A program made the translations under genes and the position numbers. Positions 1-6,391 of a stretch of 10,250 nt of DNA are shown one piece after another (within the stretch, counting starts at the first letter, position 1; every line of letters starts with the position of its first letter). The notes under the pieces are model-generated. The model was not told where the DNA came from. It worked only from the letters and a program-made list of their open reading frames with translations, and ran no database searches. Source of the DNA: Planctomycetota bacterium (GTDB lineage Bacteria > Planctomycetota > Phycisphaerae > WQYP01); assembly GCA_021785155.1 (NCBI GenBank), contig JAJYGE010000431.1, forward strand, positions 1 to 10,250, in the 5' to 3' direction.

Positions 1-1
1 G

Positions 2-793
2 AAAAACTGGAAATACCGCTTTCTTGATCTGCAACAGTCAGCGGCCATGGTGCATGTGTTGTCCGATATGAGCGGCTCGGGATGGAAGAATCTGAACGGC
101 GAAATAATTCCGCAATTTAAGAAAGCCGGGATGATCTGGTTACGGGAAAAATTGCCGGCACTTAACGCGGATCATCTCGTGATTTCGTGGCAACATCCCA
201 TTGCGCGTGCCGTAATTTGTTTTGATGCCGGGCGGGTAAATCCAGGTGCGGTGAAGGCCGGTATAGCCCAGGCGATGTTGACGTTCTGGTACGGCAAACA
301 ACCCAACATATTAAGTATTCTGATTCCGGCCAACGCGGCGCACCGCCTGGGGAAGATTGTATTATCTGTTTCTCGTCTGGCTCCGGCCATTCAAGGCGGG
401 GGAGTGGTTACGAACTGGCGCATGCGCGGCGGTATGGGATCGCCATTTGCCCCAACAGGCTGGAAGGCCCTTAGAAAAGCTCCGAACGTCCCGTGTTTTT
501 ATCGCACCACATTTAATTGGATGCCCCAAGTGAATCCAAATGATCAGTGGCATCCGGTACTGCGTGTGGCATGGGGCGATCTGACAGGTGGATATATGTG
601 GCTAAATGGTCATAATCTGGGTCATTATCCGGATGTCATCATGCGAATGGGACTATATATCCCAAGTTGTTGGCTGAAGCGCGGAATCAATGATCTCGTG
701 GTTTCGGATGAAGAGGGCCATTCTCCCTTAAATACCCGATTGGTTATGGAACACTTTGCGAGTCGGAGGTATGTAACGCTTGCATCGAAATAG
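2..793 (+). CDS. GH35-type beta-galactosidase-like protein, C-terminal part (5' partial)
   Basis: The frame is open to the window edge, so the ATG at 47 is only an internal Met and the true start lies upstream. About 263 residues are visible. The last third reads like the C-terminal galactose-binding jelly-roll of GH35 beta-galactosidases: FYRTTF, then GGYMWLNGHNLGHY, GLYIPSCWLKRGINDLVV. This matches the family pattern of a 'G-x-x-W-V-N-G-x-N-L-G-R-Y' strand followed by 'L-Y-x-P-x-x-W-L-K-x-G-x-N'. The middle part (PNILSILIPANAAHRLG, later VVTNWRMRGG) fits the preceding sandwich domain. The catalytic TIM barrel with its two glutamates would lie upstream, so hydrolase activity cannot be judged here. 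It ends at TAG (791-793), followed in the same frame by two TAA codons (800-805). An uncatalytic GH35-like paralogue or a GH2-type accessory domain is possible. Confidence 0.6.
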   Translation, partial: KNWKYRFLDLQQSAAMVHVLSDMSGSGWKNLNGEIIPQFKKAGMIWLREKLPALNADHLVISWQHPIARAVICFDAGRVNPGAVKAGIAQAMLTFWYGKQPNILSILIPANAAHRLGKIVLSVSRLAPAIQGGGVVTNWRMRGGMGSPFAPTGWKALRKAPNVPCFYRTTFNWMPQVNPNDQWHPVLRVAWGDLTGGYMWLNGHNLGHYPDVIMRMGLYIPSCWLKRGINDLVVSDEEGHSPLNTRLVMEHFASRRYVTLASK

Positions 794-835
794 CCCCCGT
801 AATAACGCTCCGCTCCTCCTGCTGGTATCATTTCA

Positions 836-2575
836 ATGATGACAAATATTTTGAAACACCGTGGGGCATGTGTGGCGGCTTCGACGATTGCCGCAAAACG
901 TGTGCTGCCGACATCCATGATGTTATGGATGTCCGTGTTAACGCCGCTGTGCCTGACGCTGGCGTTCCCGCCGTTTTACTTGTGGCCACTGGCATTGGTA
1001 GCCTTGGCCCCCTTATCCATTTGTGCTCTGCGCGGCAGATCCGGTTGGCGCTGGTGGGTTTGGTATTACATACTGGGTTACGTCTATTTTGCCGTGAATT
1101 TATATTGGCTGATTATTGTAACCCTGCCGGGTTATGTGGTGCTGTGTTTTTACCTGGCGCTGGTATTTCCGCTTTACGTATTTCTCGTGCGACTTCTCCA
1201 TCGGGACCTGAAACTTCCCGCAATCATTGCGGTGCCGGTAGCGTGGACAGTGCTGGAATTCTTGCGTGGGACATTGTTTACCGGCTTTCCCTGGTTTACG
1301 CTGGGCGTGGCCTTGGCTCCGGCGACATGGCTGCTGCAATCCGCAGATCTCTTCGGTATGTATGGCTTGACGTTTCTGGCGGGCATTGTGTCAGGGATGC
1401 TCTTGGACGGTATGGAAAAGCGCGGGCCGGGGAGATGGGCCGCCCTGGGAACTGGAACCGCCATTTTAGTTGCCGCTTGCATCTATGGAGAATATCGCCT
1501 TGCCCAGCCGCTGAATCCAGACGGCCCGAAAATTGCGGTCATTCAGCGCTACGTGCCGCAGAATATCAAAAACTCTCCGGATACTGCCCAGGAACAGTTG
1601 ATGGTGGATAAATATTTTCATCTTTCACGCGAGGCGGAAACCTTGCATCCGAACCTGATCGCGTGGCCGGAAACGTCCATTCCGGGCTTTCTGAATTCGG
1701 CATGGCTAAGCCAAAGCCCGGATGAGTTTTCCCGCCGCGGGCGACATTTGCTGGAGGCGGATCGGAAGTTTGCTTTGCAATTGGCCCAATTTTCAATGCA
1801 GTCCGATTGCAATTTACTTGTGGGTGCAAGCGCTATTCATTTCACTCCCGCTGGACAAACACGAAAAATGCAGAATATAGCCGTTCTTTTTACGCCGACG
1901 TTCGGAGAATTGCCGCAGTATTATGCCAAGCGGCATCTGGTGCCGTTCGGCGAATATGTACCGTTTAAGAAAAGCTGGCCGGCCATGCATCGCTTTCTGC
2001 TGGGCCTTACGCCGTTTGGACCCAATGATGATTATTCTCTCACCCCTGGAACCGTCTGGAGACGTTTTACCTTAGCGGCTGGAAAACAGACGTGGCGGTT
2101 TGCCGTACCGATCTGTTATGAAGATGTCATGTCGCATCCTTCGCGGATGTTTGCTCGCTTGAGGCATGGCCAAAAAGGGGTCGCGTTTCTTATGAGCATA
2201 AGCAACGATGGTTGGTACGACAGCCGCCCGGAACTGCAGCAGCATCTGCAATCGGATCAGTTGCGTGCGGTGGAAAATCGCGTGCCCATTGCGAGATGTG
2301 TCAACGGCGGATATTGCGGCTTTATCAATTCCGACGGGGAGATTATCAAATTGGTAAGAGAGAACGGACACAGCGCGTTTGTCAGCGGTTTTGCGGTGGC
2401 ACGCTTGCCGCTGGATTCAAGGGTCACGCTATTTTCCCGCATCGGTAATCGGTCGATGCAAATGCTGGTTATACTAACGCTTATTGCGGTATGCTTGGGC
2501 CTGGCGAAGCGGGCTTATGTTCGCGCGGGCATGAGTCGATCAGATGAGGATTCACCGGAAATACCGCAACAGTAA
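836..2575 (+). CDS. lnt: Apolipoprotein N-acyltransferase
   Basis: Lnt is an inner-membrane enzyme that moves an acyl chain from phospholipid to the N-terminal cysteine of diacylated lipoproteins, the last step of lipoprotein maturation. The 579-residue product has an N-terminal membrane region (several hydrophobic segments between about residues 28 and 222, including the family-typical GFPWFTLG), a periplasmic nitrilase-like domain from about 232 to 530, and a final membrane helix at about 541-560. The catalytic triad is intact: E279 in AWPETS, K365 in AKRHLVPFGEYVP and C427 in PICYED. The glutamates corresponding to E. coli E343 and E389 are also present (E373, E429). SISNDGWY is another family signature. 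It is somewhat longer than E. coli Lnt. The ATG at 836 is the first start after in-frame stops but has no Shine-Dalgarno; Met28 or Met29, just before the first helix, is an alternative. The next gene encodes a lipoprotein, a plausible substrate. Confidence 0.95.
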   Translation: MMTNILKHRGACVAASTIAAKRVLPTSMMLWMSVLTPLCLTLAFPPFYLWPLALVALAPLSICALRGRSGWRWWVWYYILGYVYFAVNLYWLIIVTLPGYVVLCFYLALVFPLYVFLVRLLHRDLKLPAIIAVPVAWTVLEFLRGTLFTGFPWFTLGVALAPATWLLQSADLFGMYGLTFLAGIVSGMLLDGMEKRGPGRWAALGTGTAILVAACIYGEYRLAQPLNPDGPKIAVIQRYVPQNIKNSPDTAQEQLMVDKYFHLSREAETLHPNLIAWPETSIPGFLNSAWLSQSPDEFSRRGRHLLEADRKFALQLAQFSMQSDCNLLVGASAIHFTPAGQTRKMQNIAVLFTPTFGELPQYYAKRHLVPFGEYVPFKKSWPAMHRFLLGLTPFGPNDDYSLTPGTVWRRFTLAAGKQTWRFAVPICYEDVMSHPSRMFARLRHGQKGVAFLMSISNDGWYDSRPELQQHLQSDQLRAVENRVPIARCVNGGYCGFINSDGEIIKLVRENGHSAFVSGFAVARLPLDSRVTLFSRIGNRSMQMLVILTLIAVCLGLAKRAYVRAGMSRSDEDSPEIPQQ

Positions 2576-2608
2576 CAATGAAAGAAAGATCGTTATGGAG
2601 TCTGGTTC

Positions 2609-3619
2609 ATGGTGTGCAGAATAATACTGGCGAAAAAAGTTTTTAATGTTTCCCGGACTGCAGTCGCGGCGATAATTTTTCCAATCGCCTTGGGACTTGG
2701 AGGTTGCGCGGCTACCGCAACTTCCACCACGCCTCCGGAAATAAAGTTACAAGGCCCCTCCGCAGTTTTACGTGCGGAATTTCAGAATCCCGATGCGGGA
2801 ATCAGGGCCATTACACTGGAAAGTCTCATTCATTTGCATCGGCCATTGGCGGAGCAGTTGATCAAGCGTGGCCTAAGTGATCCATCTCCGATGGTGCGGT
2901 TTACCGCAGCCATGGTGGCGGGCAATCAGAAACTGGTGGCACTAAAAAAGCAGTTAATTGCGTTGGCGCATGGCCACACTATCAGCGTGCGTCCGGCGGC
3001 CATTTTTGCCTTGGCGCGGATCGGGGATACGAGGTATATGGATGAATTGCCGACAATGTTAACCTCGAAGGATCCGACCGTCCGTGCCAATGTGGCTTTG
3101 GTGCTGGGGCGGCTGGGGGATAAATCCGCAATTGCTCTATTGCGTACGGACGCCAGTGATCCCAGTCCTGCCGTCAAACTGGCCGTTACATCGGCTCTGG
3201 CCCGGCTGGGGTATCGACGGGCGGTAAACTCCATTGTGGCGTTAAGTTTAAGTCCATACGCGGAAGATCATCTGGCAGCCTTGTCCACCTGCCGCACGCT
3301 GGAGAATCCCATCGCGGTCAATGTGTTGCTGGCCGGCCTGAAAGATCCATCACCACCGGCACAATTAATTGCGGCGCGCGGGTTGGGGCAGCGCGGAAGT
3401 ACGCTGGGCGAAAAGGTGGCCGTGCAGGCATCCAAAAGTCCGAATTCACACTTACGTGCTCTGGCGGCCTTGGCCTTGGGATCCATTCCCGTTTCATCCA
3501 ATGCCCGACGGTTGGAAACAATGCTTGCGGATCCGAACCCTCGCGTGCGTATTGCCGCCGCATCCGGCTTAATGCACCTGCACCTTTTGGCAAAAATAGC
3601 GCTCGGCCACAAACCGTAG
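2609..3619 (+). CDS. HEAT-repeat lipoprotein
   Basis: The 336-residue protein starts with a basic, then hydrophobic segment ending in a lipobox (LGLGGC, cysteine at residue 33), a signal peptidase II site. The residue after the cysteine is Ala rather than Asp, so by the enterobacterial Lol rule it would go to the outer membrane. The rest is a tandem array of helical HEAT/PBS-lyase-like repeats of about 30 residues, each with a 'DP(S/T)-x-x-VR-x-x-A-A-x-A-L-x-x-L/G' pattern: SDPSPMVRFTAA, KDPTVRANVALVLGRLGD, SDPSPAVKLAVTSALARLG, KDPSPPAQLIAARGLGQRG, ADPNPRVRIAAASGL. Such solenoids usually bind proteins; no enzyme motif is visible. A good GGAG (2597-2600) sits 8 nt before the ATG, supporting this start. 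It begins 33 nt after lnt, so co-transcription is likely. The specific partner is unknown. Confidence 0.85.
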   Translation: MVCRIILAKKVFNVSRTAVAAIIFPIALGLGGCAATATSTTPPEIKLQGPSAVLRAEFQNPDAGIRAITLESLIHLHRPLAEQLIKRGLSDPSPMVRFTAAMVAGNQKLVALKKQLIALAHGHTISVRPAAIFALARIGDTRYMDELPTMLTSKDPTVRANVALVLGRLGDKSAIALLRTDASDPSPAVKLAVTSALARLGYRRAVNSIVALSLSPYAEDHLAALSTCRTLENPIAVNVLLAGLKDPSPPAQLIAARGLGQRGSTLGEKVAVQASKSPNSHLRALAALALGSIPVSSNARRLETMLADPNPRVRIAAASGLMHLHLLAKIALGHKP

Positions 3620-3690
3620 GGTAGCATAAGATATGTCAGTGTGCAGCGCTATCCAGTGCTCTGTTCCATCCATAATTACGGGTTGACGGA

Positions 3691-3708
3691 GGCCAATGGC
3701 TTTTGGCC
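3691..3708. repeat. Short perfect hairpin between convergent genes
   Basis: GGCCAA and TTGGCC form a perfect 6-bp stem with a 6-nt loop (TGGCTT). It lies in the 176-nt space between the convergent ends of the HEAT lipoprotein gene and pgeF. No T-tract follows on either strand, so an intrinsic terminator is only a weak possibility. Nothing else is recognisable in this gap. Confidence 0.3.
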
Positions 3709-3795
3709 ACGGAGGCGGCGTCGGTTGGCGACATCATTGCCACGGCGCGTGACGATTCCATAATAATCAATAACGATATCGGATATTTCGGATGG

Positions 3796-4629
3796 TCACG
3801 GAATCACGGGGCGGATAATGGCTGCCATGCGGCCCGTGATGCCGTGGTCCCGGCGATGGGAGAAAAAGTCCGTGGCATTGATGAAGGTGCATAATCCACC
3901 ACCGTCAATAAGTGTCACGCCGCATTGCCGCAATTGTCGTTTGATGGCATCGGCGAGATCAATATGCGGCCTGGTGTAACCAATGGTGTGTACCGCGCTG
4001 TTGAGGCCGAGAGATTGAAATTGCTCCGCCACCTCTGGGCCTACCTCAAAGTGTTCCATACCTATCGCCGGTCCGATAGCGGCCATGATTTGCGATGATT
4101 GATATCCCATCGCATTGATTTCCGCAACGGTGCGTGCGACCACTTGGGCCACAACCCCGCGCCATCCGGCGTGAATAGCCGCCACCAAGCGACCATTCTC
4201 CGCTGCCAAAAGAATCGGAGCACAATCTGCTATGCGGACAGCCAAAACAGCGGATGAAACATCCGAAATAATCGCGTCCGCCGCGATCTGTCCTTGAAAG
4301 CGATCACGAATTTCCGCCGCAACTGATTCGCTGTATTCGCCATCTCCTTGATCTTGCAGCAACGCCACGTCGCAGCCATGCACCTGACGTACCGATGCCA
4401 CAGGCACATCGGGCAATTTCAACGCAGAGAGCATCCGTCCAAAATTACGTCGCACGTTTTCCACGGTATCATGCACCGCGCCCGGTGGGTTGCCGAGATT
4501 CAATGATTCAAATGGTACTGGCGAGACACCGCCAATACGCGTGGAAAAAGCATGAACCACGCCAACAGAATTCAATAGCCGTGATTGATACACCACGACG
4601 CCATTGGACAATGTCACACGAGTCAGCAT
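3796..4629 (-). CDS. pgeF: PgeF/YfiH family protein (DUF152, 'multicopper polyphenol oxidase' family)
   Basis: The 277-residue protein is a full-length member of the YfiH/PgeF family. These are cytosolic enzymes described as purine nucleoside phosphorylase/adenosine deaminase-like or laccase-like, and in E. coli as a peptidoglycan-editing factor that prevents misincorporation of serine in place of L-alanine in the cell-wall precursor. The metal-site residues are all present: H84 in VRQVHG, C136 in RIADCAPI and H153 in AIHAGWRG. Other hallmarks are STRIGGVS near residue 30, IGPAIG at 185-190 followed by FEVG, and the C-terminal FFSHRRD...TGRMAAII. It starts at ATG 4629 with only a poor AGG close to the start. 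It lies downstream of marR on the same strand but 229 nt away with a large inverted repeat between, so it may have its own promoter. Which activity dominates in vivo cannot be told from sequence. Confidence 0.93.
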   Translation of the reverse strand: MLTRVTLSNGVVVYQSRLLNSVGVVHAFSTRIGGVSPVPFESLNLGNPPGAVHDTVENVRRNFGRMLSALKLPDVPVASVRQVHGCDVALLQDQGDGEYSESVAAEIRDRFQGQIAADAIISDVSSAVLAVRIADCAPILLAAENGRLVAAIHAGWRGVVAQVVARTVAEINAMGYQSSQIMAAIGPAIGMEHFEVGPEVAEQFQSLGLNSAVHTIGYTRPHIDLADAIKRQLRQCGVTLIDGGGLCTFINATDFFSHRRDHGITGRMAAIIRPVIP

Positions 4630-4674
4630 GAACCTATTCTATATAGTCAAGCGCTGTCATGATAGCCATGGCTG

Positions 4675-4712
4675 CGAAAATTCCGGGCATTCCCGTTTTG
4701 CCGGAATTTGCG
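4675..4712. repeat. Long inverted repeat between marR and pgeF (possible terminator or attenuator)
   Basis: CGAAAATTCCGG (4675-4686) and CCGGAATTTGCG (4701-4712) form a 12-bp stem with one mismatch and a 14-nt loop. The 9-bp core AAATTCCGG/CCGGAATTT is perfect. It lies downstream of marR and about 45 nt upstream of the pgeF start when read on the minus strand. There is no uninterrupted T-tract after the stem, so a classical Rho-independent terminator is not proven. A 10-bp perfect palindrome, AGCCATGGCT (4664-4673), lies just beside it. The remainder of the 229-nt gap shows no convincing gene. Confidence 0.45.
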
Positions 4713-4858
4713 AACTACAGGTGAAAAGCGATGGTTGAGTCTTGAGCGTGAAGGTCATGCGCATGGATTGCCCGGGACAGCACGTAGGAATCTGTCGGTT
4801 GCCGATCCTGACGGAAATTGCCAAAGCCCTCAAGATTCCCAAGCGCGATGAAATGTTC

Positions 4859-5335
4859 TTATGTGTCGCTGTTGTGATTACGATCATAGAGGGTTCGCAT
4901 TTGCCCGCAGATGCGCTTAAAATCGAGACGATCTTTTTCGGGAAGCTGGCGTAAAATATCCAAGGTGCGGCTAATGCGTGATTTAACAAAATCAAGATAG
5001 GCGGTTCGTCCGGCTTCGGTGATGTGGACATCAATTTTACGTTTGTCTTCCCGATTCAACTCACAACGGATCAAAGGAGAGTCAAAATCATTCTCCAGCG
5101 ACCGGATAAGACGCGACATCTGGGCCGGTACGACATGAATACCGCGCTGGAGATCGCCCACATTTTGCGGCATATTGCGTGTAATGAGCGTATCCAGTAT
5201 GAGAAACTGGGATTCAGATATGTCTGCTTCACCCTGTTGGCGGGCGGCAAGGCGCTGCCGCCATGACATGGTTGTCAGCCTGAAAATGTCGTTGGCCATT
5301 TGTGTAAGCGATTCATCTGTCACAGGATCGGCCAT
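4859..5335 (-). CDS. MarR-family transcriptional regulator
   Basis: The 158-residue protein has the MarR winged-helix layout: an N-terminal dimerisation helix (about 8-32), a winged helix-turn-helix at about 40-105 with a recognition helix around 69-82 (VPAQMSRLIRSLEN), the charged wing signature REDKRK at 95-100, then DVHITEAGR and a long C-terminal helix (about 111-150). MarR proteins bind palindromic operators as dimers and often repress their own gene and a divergent neighbour, with release by small ligands or oxidation. GGAG on the minus strand (5341-5344) is 5 nt before the ATG and fixes the start. The gene is divergent from panB, and the shared upstream region contains inverted repeats. 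The ligand and regulon cannot be inferred; autoregulation and control of panB are hypotheses. Confidence 0.9.
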   Translation of the reverse strand: MADPVTDESLTQMANDIFRLTTMSWRQRLAARQQGEADISESQFLILDTLITRNMPQNVGDLQRGIHVVPAQMSRLIRSLENDFDSPLIRCELNREDKRKIDVHITEAGRTAYLDFVKSRISRTLDILRQLPEKDRLDFKRICGQMRTLYDRNHNSDT

Positions 5336-5350
5336 AAATGCTCCATGGAT

Positions 5351-5389
5351 ATAATGTTTTACATCGGGACATTATTTTCACTATGTAAA
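5351..5389. promoter_or_regulatory. Compound palindrome, candidate MarR operator
   Basis: Two interleaved inverted repeats lie just upstream of marR. ATAATGT (5351-5357) pairs with ACATTAT (5369-5375), and TTTACAT (5358-5364) pairs with ATGTAAA (5383-5389). The core ATGT/ACAT therefore occurs four times in 39 bp. All four 7-mers are exact. Position and symmetry fit binding by a dimeric MarR protein; that this regulator binds here is inference. Confidence 0.45.
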
Positions 5390-5399
5390 CTAATCGCAA
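5371..5399 (-). promoter_or_regulatory. Candidate marR promoter
   Basis: On the minus strand TTGCGA (5399-5394) and AATAAT (5376-5371) are separated by exactly 17 nt, resembling a housekeeping sigma promoter with a likely transcription start near 5364. The right half of the compound palindrome overlaps the -10 element and spacer, which would allow autorepression. Promoter consensus in this phylum is uncertain. Confidence 0.35.
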
Positions 5400-5489
5400 A
5401 GTGGGTAATTTGTCAATGCAAAGCGTATATGCTTAAAACCCGGAGAATTCGCAAGCCCGTTGCTTTAAGCTAACGCATTCGAATATCGG

Positions 5490-5495
5490 TATAAT
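5490..5495 (+). promoter_or_regulatory. Candidate panB promoter -10 element
   Basis: A perfect TATAAT lies 35 nt upstream of the preferred panB ATG, which would put the transcript start near 5502. No good -35 is present 16-18 nt upstream (AAGCTA at 17 nt) and there is no extended -10 TG. This may therefore be an activator-dependent or chance match. Confidence 0.35.
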
Positions 5496-5530
5496 CTGAA
5501 TTTGACACTGGTTTTGGAATGGAAAACATT

Positions 5531-6391
5531 ATGTCCATGTTACCCGTTGATAATAAAACCGTCGCCAACACACAGTTAACCTCTGCGGTCGTTAAAATCG
5601 GACTAAGCACGTTAAACAACATGCGGCAACAAAAAAAACCCATCGCCATGTTGACGTGTTATGATTTTCCAACTGCGGCCATTCTGGTGAAGTGTGGTGT
5701 GCACATTTTACTGGTTGGAGATTCCGCGGCCACTACAATTCTTGGTGAAAGCACTACCATTCATGCCACCATGGACTTGATGGCGGTTTTGACCCGCGCG
5801 GTGCGCCGTGGTGCGCCGGAGGGATATATCATGGCGGATATGCCCTTTGCCAGTTACGCCACCGAGGAATCGGCCGTGGCCAATGGCAAACGATTTCTTG
5901 TGGAGGCCGGTGCGGATTGTGTAAAATTGGAGTGTGATGGCCGCCACGAAGGAATTATACGAGCCATGGCGATGGCGGGTATTCCGGTTTGCGCTCATTT
6001 GGGACTTTTGCCGCAACGAGCGGCGCAGCACGGAGGGTACCGGTATCAGGGGCGGACCGATTTAGAAGCGGATAATCTGGTGCGGGATAGTATAGCCATG
6101 GTTCGTGCTGGTGCGGCGATGCTTTTGCTGGAGGCCGTGCCGGATCGCGTGAGCCGGCGCATTGTGGATCAGGTGGATTGTCTCGTTTTGGGATGTGGGG
6201 CCGGGCCAAGTTGTCATGGGCATGTGATGGTGCTCCATGATATGCTTGGTTATACGGCAAAGCCGCCGCGATTTGTGCAACGTTTTGGTGACATTCCAAG
6301 CGTCATTCGCCAGGCCGCTAAAGATTATGTCAGTGCGGTGGAAACGCGGGAATATCCGCAACTCCGCCATCAATACGGAGTCGTACCATAA
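5531..6391 (+). CDS. panB: 3-methyl-2-oxobutanoate hydroxymethyltransferase (ketopantoate hydroxymethyltransferase)
   Basis: PanB transfers a hydroxymethyl group from 5,10-methylene-tetrahydrofolate to 2-oxoisovalerate, the first committed step of pantothenate and CoA synthesis, in the cytosol. Counting from ATG 5531 (286 residues), motifs include MLTCYDFPTA, LLVGDS with metal ligand D64, IMADMPF with D103, CVKLE with K132/E134, CAHLGLLPQ with H156, RYQGRT, LLLEAVP with candidate catalytic E201, and GCGAGPSCHGHVMVLHDMLG. All key residues are present, although spacing segments differ from E. coli (for example GDSAATTILGESTT in place of the usual GDSLGMVVxGxxST). There is a roughly 25-residue N-terminal extension. 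ATG 5519 is also in frame; 5531 is preferred because GGA (5521-5523) lies 7 nt before it and 5519 has no ribosome site. The stop TAA overlaps the lpxB start. No panC or panD is in the window. Confidence 0.93.
   Translation: MSMLPVDNKTVANTQLTSAVVKIGLSTLNNMRQQKKPIAMLTCYDFPTAAILVKCGVHILLVGDSAATTILGESTTIHATMDLMAVLTRAVRRGAPEGYIMADMPFASYATEESAVANGKRFLVEAGADCVKLECDGRHEGIIRAMAMAGIPVCAHLGLLPQRAAQHGGYRYQGRTDLEADNLVRDSIAMVRAGAAMLLLEAVPDRVSRRIVDQVDCLVLGCGAGPSCHGHVMVLHDMLGYTAKPPRFVQRFGDIPSVIRQAAKDYVSAVETREYPQLRHQYGVVP
6377..6380 (+). promoter_or_regulatory. Shine-Dalgarno for lpxB, inside the panB 3' end
   Basis: GGAG ends 7 nt before the ATA at 6388, a normal Shine-Dalgarno distance. It lies in the last codons of panB and marks position 6388 as the place of initiation even though no ATG, GTG or TTG is there. 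Confidence 0.6.

Noticed and set aside
868..1611. 247-codon frame overlapping lnt
   Set aside because: It is an out-of-frame shadow; the lnt frame carries all the family motifs.
3268..3627. Minus-strand frames inside the HEAT lipoprotein gene
   Set aside because: They are antisense to a well-supported gene and low in recognisable structure.
3703..3894. 63-codon plus-strand frame after the HEAT gene
   Set aside because: Its second half is antisense to pgeF, it has no ribosome site and no recognisable motif.
4742..4954. 70-codon plus-strand frame in the marR-pgeF gap
   Set aside because: It starts at TTG without a ribosome site and about half of it is antisense to marR. A helix-like stretch (LTEIAKALKIPKRDEM) is suggestive but not enough.
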